From NCBI GenBank assembly GCA_001664505.1, contig CP011806.1, forward strand, positions 5,480,589-5,544,588: a stretch of DNA of 64,000 nucleotides, read 5' to 3'. Numbering within the stretch: the stretch's first letter is position 1; the number at the start of each line of letters is the position of its first letter. The position numbers were made by a program, and so were the translations under genes. This document shows, in pieces, positions 26,261-35,319 of this stretch. The DNA comes from Acidobacteria bacterium Mor1. Its GTDB lineage: Bacteria > Acidobacteriota > Polarisedimenticolia > Polarisedimenticolales > Polarisedimenticolaceae. The notes beneath the pieces are model-generated. The model made no database searches, had not been told where the DNA came from, and saw only the letters and a program-made list of their open reading frames with translations.

Positions 26261-27160
26261 TCAGTGGGCGGTGGCGCGGACGTCGAGCATGCCTTCGAGT
26301 TCGGCGATGCCCCGGCGCGACAGCCGCGCGGCCAGCCGGGAGGGCGCGGCTCCGAAGGCTTGGCGAAAGGCGTAGGTGAAGTGGCTGTGGCTGGAGAAGC
26401 CGAGGTCGGTGGCCAGGGCATCGAGGCGGCCGGCGGAATCCGGCAGCCGCCGCAACGCGTGGCGCAGCCTCAGGTGCGTCAGGTAGCGGTGCACCGTGCT
26501 CCCGGTGCGCTTCTTGAACAGCCGGCAGAGCTGAAATTGGGAGACACCGGCGGCGCCTGCGATTCGCTCCAGGGTCAACGGCTGATCGAAGTGCAGAGCC
26601 ATGATCGCCTTGGCCACCTCGACCGCCTCGTGGTGTCGTTCGTTGAGCGAACCGGGCCGCGCGCCACGCTCCCGATAGGCATGGCCGACCGCGCGCCGCA
26701 CGATGCCGAGCACCGCCTCTTCGACCCGCAGCGGGTCCGGTTCGTCGGTGGTCTCGAGGTATTCGAGCAGCAGCCGGTGGGTCAGGAACAGATCGGCGGG
26801 GCAGGGGCCGTGGTCGAAGATGAAGGGGCGTTGCCCCCGCTCTTCCACGGCAGGGTCGAAGGCGGCCACCGCGTCGCGGAAGGTCCCATCCTCGACGTGG
26901 TACCAGTGGCAGTGGTCCCCCTCGGGGCTGACCCGGTCACGCCGGTACTCCTGATTCCGGTTGTAGAACATCACCGTGTTGCAGTCGGTGACCACCGGTT
27001 GCCCGCCGTCGTGGGTGATGCTGACCGCGGTGCCGGGGAACACGATCACGGCGCGGCGGATCGGTCCCGTGCGGTTGAAGTTGGGTGCGTTTGCCGGCAG
27101 ATCGAACTGACCTACCGTGGTGGATGTGTCGTCCCGGCTGAATAGCCTCGAGTCATACAT
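26261..27160 (-). CDS. AraC-family transcriptional regulator
   Basis: 299 aa. N-terminal ~120 residues look like a cupin-type ligand/effector domain (I-V-F-P-G-T-A-V-S-I; H-W-Y-H-V). The C-terminal ~100 residues hold two helix-turn-helix motifs of the AraC/XylS class (L-T-L-E-R-I-A-G-A-A-G-V-S; F-x-Y-A-F-R-Q-A-F-G-A-A-P-S). ATG 27160 behind GAGGGGGGATC. An inverted repeat lies 26-46 bp upstream and may be an autoregulatory site. Effector and targets unknown. Confidence 0.92.
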   Translation of the reverse strand: MYDSRLFSRDDTSTTVGQFDLPANAPNFNRTGPIRRAVIVFPGTAVSITHDGGQPVVTDCNTVMFYNRNQEYRRDRVSPEGDHCHWYHVEDGTFRDAVAAFDPAVEERGQRPFIFDHGPCPADLFLTHRLLLEYLETTDEPDPLRVEEAVLGIVRRAVGHAYRERGARPGSLNERHHEAVEVAKAIMALHFDQPLTLERIAGAAGVSQFQLCRLFKKRTGSTVHRYLTHLRLRHALRRLPDSAGRLDALATDLGFSSHSHFTYAFRQAFGAAPSRLAARLSRRGIAELEGMLDVRATAH

Positions 27161-27462
27161 GATCGATCCCCCCTCTCGGCCGGCAGCGCTTCAATGCCTG
27201 GAAGCGTTGTCCCGCCGCGCCCGGAATTTAGGGCGAAAGGAGGGGTTTCAAGACGGCGCGGGAATCGATGGCGCGGAGCGCGTGCCGCAGCGAAAACCAA
27301 ACCTTTGGAGTGGGTACGGGCCCTTGGTTGCAGGATCGTCCGCAGCGCAAAATCCGGAGAAGATGAGCGCCTTGCGCTGCGTGCTGGAGGTCTTCCTCAG
27401 TCCCCTCCGGATGTGCGGATTCTTGAACCGGGAGCACCCGCGAAAGTGAGTGGTAACCCCTT
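27161..27462. other. 302-bp gap upstream of the AraC gene
   Basis: Promoter side of the AraC gene and downstream side of the histidine kinase gene. Apart from the inverted repeat at 27187-27206, no frame with a Shine-Dalgarno, no hairpin terminator and no RNA gene is recognised. Confidence 0.5.
27187..27206. promoter_or_regulatory. Candidate operator before the AraC gene
   Basis: CGCTTC (27187-27192) and GAAGCG (27201-27206) form a 6-bp inverted repeat with 8-bp spacer, close to the AraC start codon at 27160. Suits autoregulation, but short palindromes occur by chance in such sequence. Confidence 0.3.
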
Positions 27463-28772
27463 TCAGCGCCGGGGTGGGATCGCGACGCGGAACTCGGCGC
27501 CGCCGGGTACGTTGTCCAGGCTGAATTCCAGGCCGTGGCGGTCGAGGATCTCGCGCACCAGGGTCAAGCCGAGGCCCCGGCCGTCCCGTTTGGTCGAGAA
27601 GAACGGCGAGAAGAGTTTGTCCCGGGTGTCTTCGTCGAGCCCGCCGCCGGTGTCGATCACCGCCAGCTCCCACAGGCCCTCGCGAAGCCCGAGATCGATG
27701 CGGATGGTGCCCTTGCGTTCGATCGACTCTGCGGCGTTCTTGACCACGTTCACCAGCACCTGTTCGAACTGATGCGGGTCGAGGTGCACCTGAACCTCTT
27801 CGTCGGGCAGGGTGGTCTGCAGCGTGATCTCCCGTTCGGCGAGGTCGGGGCGCAGCAGGTCCGCCAGGTCGACGATCAGACGATCGAGCCGGCAGGAGCC
27901 GGGGGTGGGTTCGGGGAGCCGCACCACGTCGGCGAAGCCGTTCATGAAGCGCTCGAGGTTCTGCAGCCGGCGCAGCGACACGTCCAGCGCCCGCTCGAAA
28001 TCCCCCCGGTCCTCGTCGCTGAGCTGGTCCCGGTAGTGGCGGCAGGATTGAAGCATCGAGCCGACGGCGCCGAGGGAGTTGTTGACCTCGTGAGACATCA
28101 TGCGGATCAGCTTGCCGTAGGCCGCCTTCTCCGATTCCCGCAGTTCCCGGGTCAGCTCCTCCAGCAGGATGAAACTGCGCTCGAAGCCCCGGTCGACGAG
28201 CCCTACCCGGCGGCAGCGGATACGCCGCCCGCCCTGGAGCGCCACGACGGTGGTGTCCCCGGTCTCCAGCCGGGCCAGCGCACGCCCCAGCGGTCCCGGA
28301 AGCTCGGCCAGGGGCAGGCCGTCAAGATCTTCCGGGGTGTTCTTCAGCATCTCGGCGGCGGCGCGGTTCGGCGTACGGACCCGCTGCTCGAAGTCGACGT
28401 TGAGGAAGCCGGAGGGCGATGCCCCCAACACCTTGTCCATCAACACGTGCTGTTCCTGGAGCTTGAGCCGCTCTTCCCGCAGCCGTTCGATCATCTCGTT
28501 GTAGATGTCGATCAGCGCGTCCATCTCCGGCTGGCCCACGTGGCGGAACTGAGACGAGAAGTCCCGTTCGCGAATCAGGTCGGCGCCGGTGCCGATCAAC
28601 TCCAGGGGTACGAAGAACTGCCGCACCAGCATGTAGCCGGCCAGGGCCGAGAGCAGGAAGACCCCCTCGGCGGCCAGCAGCCACGGTCCCGAGTCGCGAA
28701 GGGCGACCAGGGCGATCCCGCCGAGCAGCGCGTGGATCACGATCAGGTACAGCAGCAGCTTGGCGCGCAGGT

Positions 28773-28776
<4 letters not shown>
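27463..28776 (-). CDS. Sensor histidine kinase (NtrY-like)
   Basis: 437 aa from ATG 28776. Two TM helices (about 5-24 and 31-52), a HAMP-like stretch, a PAS-like domain (about 110-200) and the kinase core. Phospho-acceptor H229 is in M-S-H-E-V-N-N-S-L-G. HATPase_c carries N-V-V-K-N-A-A-E-S-I, D-T-G-G-G and G-R-G-L-G-L-T-L. The frame is open further upstream, but that is antisense shadow or lies inside the regulator gene; the chosen start sits in an ATGA overlap with the regulator stop. Partner of the NtrC-class regulator encoded just upstream. Last gene of the six-gene MacAB-like operon. Confidence 0.9.
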
Positions 28777-30143
<1,367 letters not shown>

Positions 30144-30148
30144 TCGGC

Positions 30149-31324
30149 TCACTCGTAGTGCAGGGCCTCGGCGGGTTGGATCCGGGAGGCCAGAGCGGCA
30201 GGATACAGCCCACACGCCAGCACCAGCACGTAGATCGTCACCGCCGCGAAGGCCATGCCCCCCCAGGCCGCCCGTCCGGTGAGAAAACCGAGATCGACCA
30301 GGAGCGGGAACTGCACAACGATGACCCCGCCCAGGGCGATGGCGAAGCTGGCCAGCAGCACCAGTTCCAGCAGGATCTGGCGGTAGACGCTGCCCCGGTC
30401 GGCGCCGATGGCCCGGCGCAGTCCGATCTCGGCGGTGCGGCGGGTGACGTTCTGCCACAGCACGCCGATCAATCCGAGGGCGACCATCAGCAGCAGGAAG
30501 CCGCCGACGATGCCCAGCAGGATCAGCGGCGCCATGCGCATGCGGTTCTGCTGGCGGCGCACTTCGGCGACCCGGTCGATGCTTGCCGACCATTCGGGGC
30601 CCAGGACGGCGCGGAAGGTGTCTCTGACGGCGACCTCCAGGGATGCGTCGGCGCCCGGTTCGACCCGCAAGATGAACAGCGTGCCCGGGTGGAAACTCTC
30701 GGGGCCGTGCATCTGGAACATCACGTTGCCCGGTTTGCCGAACTCACCGTCCTTGCGGAACTCCTCGACCACGCCGGTCACGATGCCCTCGACCAACACC
30801 GGCATCCGCTGGCCCACCGGGTCCTTGTCGCCGAAGGCGACTTCCGCCAGCGCCCGGTTGATCACCACCGGCGGCCGCTCGTCGTCCCGGTCGCTGTCCT
30901 CGTAGAAGCGGCCGGCGATCAATTCGACCCCGAGGGTGTCGCCGAACTGCGGGGTGGCGTGGATCATCTCGGTGTGGATCGTGACCCCGTCGTAGTCGTC
31001 GCCGTAGACGTGGGAGCTGCCGTCGAAGACCCCGCTCCCCGAGCGGGCTACCGAGACCACACCCGGAAGGGCCTCGAGCTCCTTGTGCAGTTGCCGCAGT
31101 TGCGGCCGCTTCTCGTTGATCCACTCGAAGCCCTTGTCGGTGCTGGCGCTCAGGTTCCAGAGGTTGTCCCACTGAAAGCCGACCGGCAGCCGGTAGCGGT
31201 GGGTCATGTACAGCGCCAGGCTCGCGATCAGAAACACGACCATGAACGAGAGGAAGATCTCGAGCATGATCAGGCCGTTGGCCCGCTTGCGGTTCCAGAC
31301 GAGTTTGAGCAGGTGACGGATCAT
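30149..31324 (-). CDS. ABC transporter permease, MacB/FtsX type
   Basis: 391 aa with an N-terminal TM helix (about 20-40), a large periplasmic MacB_PCD-like domain (about 45-260), and three C-terminal TM helices (near 275, 325 and 360) of the FtsX class. Motif R-R-x-I-G-A typical of MacB coupling region is present (G-L-R-R-A-I-G-A). Second of two permeases in the operon, overlapping the previous one by 4 bp. With the second permease and ATPase it should form a mechanotransmitting exporter rather than a classic importer. Confidence 0.9.
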   Translation of the reverse strand: MIRHLLKLVWNRKRANGLIMLEIFLSFMVVFLIASLALYMTHRYRLPVGFQWDNLWNLSASTDKGFEWINEKRPQLRQLHKELEALPGVVSVARSGSGVFDGSSHVYGDDYDGVTIHTEMIHATPQFGDTLGVELIAGRFYEDSDRDDERPPVVINRALAEVAFGDKDPVGQRMPVLVEGIVTGVVEEFRKDGEFGKPGNVMFQMHGPESFHPGTLFILRVEPGADASLEVAVRDTFRAVLGPEWSASIDRVAEVRRQQNRMRMAPLILLGIVGGFLLLMVALGLIGVLWQNVTRRTAEIGLRRAIGADRGSVYRQILLELVLLASFAIALGGVIVVQFPLLVDLGFLTGRAAWGGMAFAAVTIYVLVLACGLYPAALASRIQPAEALHYE

Positions 31325-32565
31325 CGGGAGTCTCCTCGCAGGGCTTCTACCGGGTTCATGCGGGACATGCGCCAGGCCGGGTAGACCCCCGAGACCAGGC
31401 CGAAGATCAGCGCCAGCAGCAGGCCGTAGCCCAGGACGCGCAGGTTCAATCGGAAATGGGCGTAGGGCAGCAGGTCGGCGTTGTTGATCATGTTGAGCGC
31501 CAGCGCCGAAAGGCCCAGCGCCAGCACGCCGCCGATCAGGGTCAGCACCACGTTCTCCACGACGAACTGGCCGACCAGGGTGCGAGGGGTCGCGCCGAAG
31601 CTCTTGCGCACCCCGATTTCCGCGGCGCGTTCGAGAATCCGGCTGAGGTTCAGGTTCATCAGGTTGACCGCCGGCAGCAGCATGAACAGCAGCATCGCGC
31701 CGCCGATCAAGAGCCGCAGCAGCAGGGGCCGCGCTTCGCCCCCTTCATTGAGCATTTCCCTCGAGGTGTCGTCGAACTTGGTCAGAAGCCAGCTCTCGAG
31801 GGTGTCGTAGGTCTCCGGATCGGGCAGCTCGTAGGCGGCGATCCGTTCGTTGAACGCGGCCTGGATCTCGGGGATGTCGGCGGTGCTGCGGGCCAGCACG
31901 GCGGCGCGGAAGCCGCCCATCATCCGGGTCTTGTAGCCGGTCGAGGGCATGGTTTCGATGGGCGCGAACACCTCGCCGAAGGGCAGGTTGTTCAGCAACG
32001 AGACGTCTTCGACCACGCCGACCACCCGGAAGGTCTGATCGCCGATGCGGATGTCCTTCCCCAGCGCCGGCTCTCCGCCAAAGAAGCGCTCGCGGGTGGT
32101 CTTGTTGATCACCGCGACGAAGCGGCCCTGATCGGCGTCGTCATCGCTGAAGGGGCCGCCTTCGATGAAGGAGAAATCGAAGATGCGCCAGAAGGCGCCG
32201 TCGACCCGCTTGAGCGCCGACTCGATCTTGCGGTCATCGAGGTAGGTGACCTCGTTGTTACCGCCGCCCCCTTCGAACACCGAGATTTCCTCGGCCAGGG
32301 GCAGGTCCTTGATGAAGGTCTCGTAGAACTTGTAGCCGGGGCTGCTGGAGGATTCCCGCCCCGGACCGCTCATCATCACCTTGGTCGCCAGCAGCATGCG
32401 GTCGACGCGGGACTCGGGCGGCTGCGGCCCGAAGAGCTGGTCCAGCATCGCCGCGGCGACCACCAGCACCGTGAGGGTCAGCGCGATTCCGAACAGGCTG
32501 ATCAACGTGAAGAACTTGCGGCGCATCAGCACCTTGACCGCGAGTTTGAGGTAGTTCTTGAACAT
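31321..32565 (-). CDS. ABC transporter permease, MacB/FtsX type
   Basis: 414 aa, same architecture as its downstream paralogue: TM helix at about 20-42, periplasmic MacB-type domain, then three TM helices in the C-terminal third. The coupling motif is I-G-V-R-K-S-F-G-A-T. 7 bp after the ATPase gene and overlapping the next permease by 4 bp. Two different permeases imply a heterodimeric membrane core. Confidence 0.9.
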   Translation of the reverse strand: MFKNYLKLAVKVLMRRKFFTLISLFGIALTLTVLVVAAAMLDQLFGPQPPESRVDRMLLATKVMMSGPGRESSSSPGYKFYETFIKDLPLAEEISVFEGGGGNNEVTYLDDRKIESALKRVDGAFWRIFDFSFIEGGPFSDDDADQGRFVAVINKTTRERFFGGEPALGKDIRIGDQTFRVVGVVEDVSLLNNLPFGEVFAPIETMPSTGYKTRMMGGFRAAVLARSTADIPEIQAAFNERIAAYELPDPETYDTLESWLLTKFDDTSREMLNEGGEARPLLLRLLIGGAMLLFMLLPAVNLMNLNLSRILERAAEIGVRKSFGATPRTLVGQFVVENVVLTLIGGVLALGLSALALNMINNADLLPYAHFRLNLRVLGYGLLLALIFGLVSGVYPAWRMSRMNPVEALRGDSR

Positions 32566-32572
32566 GTCTCGC

Positions 32573-33238
32573 TCAGTGGACCTGGCGGCCGTCGAACATG
32601 CGGATCGTGCGCTGGGTCCGCTGCCCCAGGCGATCGTCGTGGGTCACCATCACGATGGTGGTGTTCTCTTCCTTGTTCAGGGTCTCGAGGATGCCCATGA
32701 CCTCCTCGCCGTTGTGGCTGTCCAGGTTGCCGGTGGGCTCGTCGGCCAGCAGCACCTTGGGGCGGCCGACGATGGCCCGGGCGATGGCGACGCGTTGCTG
32801 TTGACCACCCGAAAGCTGGGTCGGGTAGTGGTGCACCCGGGAGGCCAGGCCGACCTTGTCCAGCGCCTGCAGCGCCGCCTGGCGCCGTTCCTTGGCGGAC
32901 ATGCTGCGGTAGAGCAGGGGAATCTCGACGTTGTCCACCACCTTCAAGTCGGAGATCAGGTGGAAGTTCTGGAAGATGAAGCCGGCCGTGCGGTTGCGGA
33001 TCCGCGCCTTGTGCTTCTCGCTGCCGCCGTTGATCGGGGTGCCGTCCAGGTGCACCGTGCCCTGGCTGGGTTCGTCCAGCAACCCCATCAGGTTCAACAG
33101 GGTCGTCTTGCCGCAGCCCGAGGGGCCCATCACCGAGACGAACGCACCCTCCTCGATGGTCAGGTTGACGTCTTCCAGGGCGGTGGTCTCGATACGGTCG
33201 GTCCGGTAGACCTTGCTCACGTTCTGAAGCTGGATCAT
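32573..33238 (-). CDS. ABC transporter ATP-binding protein, MacB/LolD-like
   Basis: 221 aa, complete ABC domain: Walker A G-P-S-G-C-G-K-T (38-45), Q-loop F-Q-N-F, signature L-S-G-G-Q-Q-Q-R, Walker B V-L-L-A-D-E-P-T-G-N-L-D, H-loop V-T-H-D. Length and the T-G-N-L-D-S motif fit the MacB/LolD subfamily that partners FtsX-type permeases. Overlaps the upstream adaptor gene by 4 bp (ATGA). Energises the two permeases encoded next. Confidence 0.94.
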   Translation of the reverse strand: MIQLQNVSKVYRTDRIETTALEDVNLTIEEGAFVSVMGPSGCGKTTLLNLMGLLDEPSQGTVHLDGTPINGGSEKHKARIRNRTAGFIFQNFHLISDLKVVDNVEIPLLYRSMSAKERRQAALQALDKVGLASRVHHYPTQLSGGQQQRVAIARAIVGRPKVLLADEPTGNLDSHNGEEVMGILETLNKEENTTIVMVTHDDRLGQRTQRTIRMFDGRQVH

Positions 33239-34491
33239 GGCGTGTCTCCATCCACGTCGATCTGTTCGAGGTGTTCGTAGGGCTGCATGTCGGAAATGAT
33301 GACGACCTCTCCTTCACGGGGGCCGTCCACGATCTCGTAGTAGTCGATGCCCGAGACGCCGAAGCGGGTCGGGATGCGGTCGGCCTTGCCGTCGCGCAGG
33401 ACGAAGACCGGCTGGTCCCGGTTGCCCCGCGCGAAGGGGCCGCGCTCGACCCGCAGGACGTTCTCGCGGACCTCGGTGACCACCATCACGTCGACCCGCA
33501 GGTTGGCCCGCAGGCCGTCGTGGTCCGGGTCGTCGAGGACCACGTCGAAGCGGGCCAGGCCGTCCTCGATCGAGGGGTGCACCACGTCGACCCGGCCGTC
33601 CAATGTGGTGTCGCCGGCCTTGATCCGGGCAGGCATGCCCCGCTCGACCCGCTTGATGTAGGCGTCGGAGACGGTGGCCTCGACCCGGAAGCTGTTCAGG
33701 TCGGCGATGCGGGCGATCTCTTGCCCGGCGGTGATCGCGGCCCCCTCCTGGGGCACGACCCAGGTGACGACCCCTTCCCGGTCGGCCCGGGTCTCGGCCA
33801 GCTCCAGGCGGTGCCGGGTTTCGTCCCGTTCCTTGACCAGGATGGTGGCGTCCAGGTCGAGGCGCTCGAGCTTGGCCGCGGTGGAGCGGCGGGCCACGTC
33901 CACCGATTCGTTGAGCTGTTCCAGCTCGACCTCGCTCTTCTTGAGCTCGACCTCGGTCTGGCGCAGGGTGGTTTCGGAGGTCAGGCCGTCGCCGTGGAGC
34001 TCCCGCTGCTGGCTGACCCGGTAGCGCTGGAGTTCGACATCCAACTCCTTGGCCTGGATGCGGCCGGTCAGGTCGGAGAGTTCCTTTTCCAGGGCGAGCT
34101 CCATCTCCCTGCGCTCGGCCCGCTTCTGGGCGATGCGCTCGGTCAGCCGGTCGAGCTGCAGCCGGGTCGCCGAGGAATCCAGTTCGACGATGGCGTCTCC
34201 CGCGGCAACGGCATCTCCGGGGCGCTTGAGGATCCGCAGGACCCGGGCGGCGTCGGGGCTGGTCAGGACCTTCTCGTAGGCCGGCAGCACCGTTCCCGAG
34301 GCGCGCAGGCTGGCCTCGACCCGGCCGGTATCCACGACCGAAGTGCGCAGCCGGGCGTAGGAAACCGAGGGGGAGACCAGGCCGGGGAGCCACAGCAGCG
34401 CGGCGACGGCCAGTCCGGCCAGGGCCGCCCCTCCGGTGATGCGCTTGAACGTCTGGCGGCGGCGGAGCGAAAGATCGATCTCGCGGTCCAC
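33235..34491 (-). CDS. Periplasmic adaptor (MacA/HlyD-like) of an ABC exporter
   Basis: 418 aa from GTG 34491, which follows GGGGGG. One TM anchor near residues 20-40. The rest is the membrane-fusion protein layout: a barrel-sandwich hybrid around 60-90 and 230-260 split by a long alpha-helical hairpin (about 105-215, rich in E, L, R heptads), then beta-barrel and membrane-proximal domains. First gene of the operon. Together with the ATPase and two permeases it resembles MacAB-type tripartite efflux, but no outer-membrane TolC gene lies here. The -24/-12 promoter is 75 bp upstream. Confidence 0.9.
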   Translation of the reverse strand: MDREIDLSLRRRQTFKRITGGAALAGLAVAALLWLPGLVSPSVSYARLRTSVVDTGRVEASLRASGTVLPAYEKVLTSPDAARVLRILKRPGDAVAAGDAIVELDSSATRLQLDRLTERIAQKRAERREMELALEKELSDLTGRIQAKELDVELQRYRVSQQRELHGDGLTSETTLRQTEVELKKSEVELEQLNESVDVARRSTAAKLERLDLDATILVKERDETRHRLELAETRADREGVVTWVVPQEGAAITAGQEIARIADLNSFRVEATVSDAYIKRVERGMPARIKAGDTTLDGRVDVVHPSIEDGLARFDVVLDDPDHDGLRANLRVDVMVVTEVRENVLRVERGPFARGNRDQPVFVLRDGKADRIPTRFGVSGIDYYEIVDGPREGEVVIISDMQPYEHLEQIDVDGDTP

Positions 34492-34564
34492 GTTTCCCCC
34501 CGGGCCCCGGGAACTTCCCTCCGAACGCGGTGTCCGGAGCGGGCGAGGCCACGACTGGGACTAC

Positions 34565-34580
34565 TGCAAGGCCGGGGCCA
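34565..34580 (-). promoter_or_regulatory. Sigma-54 (-24/-12) promoter of the MacAB-like operon
   Basis: Read on the minus strand: TGGCCCCGGCCTTGCA. This matches the sigma-54 consensus TGGCAC-G-N4-TTGCW in the essential GG (34579-34578) and GC (34567-34566) with exact spacing. It lies about 75 bp upstream of the adaptor start, consistent with a start site near 34554. An NtrC-class regulator is encoded by the fifth gene of the same operon. Confidence 0.65.
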
Positions 34581-34629
34581 ATCGGAACCCGCCGGAAACG
34601 GCCGAATGCGGGCCCCGGCCCGCGCAAAG

Positions 34630-34645
34630 TGTTCGATTCCGAACA
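34630..34645. promoter_or_regulatory. Palindrome upstream of the sigma-54 promoter (candidate activator site)
   Basis: TGTTCG-ATTC-CGAACA is a perfect 6-bp inverted repeat with 4-bp spacer, centred about 84 bp upstream of the predicted transcription start, the usual place for an NtrC-type enhancer. A further GTTCGG half-site is at 34651-34656. Confidence 0.55.
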
Positions 34646-34746
34646 GTCCCGTTCGGTGCCGCACGGCTGTCCTATAGGCTCGGGAGCAAGGCCACGCATC
34701 TCACGAACGAGCGCGAGAGAGACCCACCGACCAGGAAGGGGTGACG

Positions 34747-35319
34747 ATGGCAGTAGAGCTGGTTTCCGAGACGACCGAGACCACCCAGGTGGACGCCCGC
34801 AGCGAGCTGACCCGTGAGCTGGAGAGCCTGCACGGTCAGAGCTTCGGCTGGGCGATGTCCTGCTGCGGCTGGCGCCGCGCCGAGGCGGAGGAGGTACTTC
34901 AGACCGCCTATCTCCGTGTGCTGGACGGCCATGCCCGTTTCGGCGGCCGGTCGACCCTTCGAACCTGGTTCTTCGGTGTCGTACGCCGGGTAGCCGGGGA
35001 GCGGCGCCGCTCCCAGGCGATTCGCAACGCCGCCTTCCTGCGCTTCCGTTCCCGCGAGCCGGAGCCCGATCCCGCTCCCGATCCGGAAGGTCTCTCGGAA
35101 CGTGCTCGTGCCCACGCCCGCCTCTGCGCCTGCTTGCGCAAGCTGTCCCGCCGCCAGCGCGAAGTGCTGCACCTCGTCTTCTACCAGGAGATGACGGTGG
35201 AGGACGCCGCCGCGGTGATGGGGCTTCCGGTGGGCACCGCTCGAACGCACTACGGCCGCGGCAAGGCGCAACTGCGCAAGCTGCTCGACGCCTCGCCGGC
35301 CGAAGGAGATGCGCGATGA
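34747..35319 (+). CDS. ECF-type RNA polymerase sigma factor
   Basis: 190 aa. ATG 34747 is preferred to GTG 34741 because AAGGGG lies at correct spacing for it. Region 2 runs about residues 20-95 with R-S-T-L-R-T-W-F-F-G-V-V-R-R; region 4 about 115-175 with L-S-R-R-Q-R-E-V-L-H-L-V-F-Y-Q-E-M-T-V-E-D-A-A-A-V. The end overlaps the ATG of the next gene by 4 bp (35316-35319). That neighbour begins with a short cytoplasmic segment before a TM helix, typical of an anti-sigma location, so the two probably form a sigma/anti-sigma pair. Confidence 0.92.
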   Translation: MAVELVSETTETTQVDARSELTRELESLHGQSFGWAMSCCGWRRAEAEEVLQTAYLRVLDGHARFGGRSTLRTWFFGVVRRVAGERRRSQAIRNAAFLRFRSREPEPDPAPDPEGLSERARAHARLCACLRKLSRRQREVLHLVFYQEMTVEDAAAVMGLPVGTARTHYGRGKAQLRKLLDASPAEGDAR

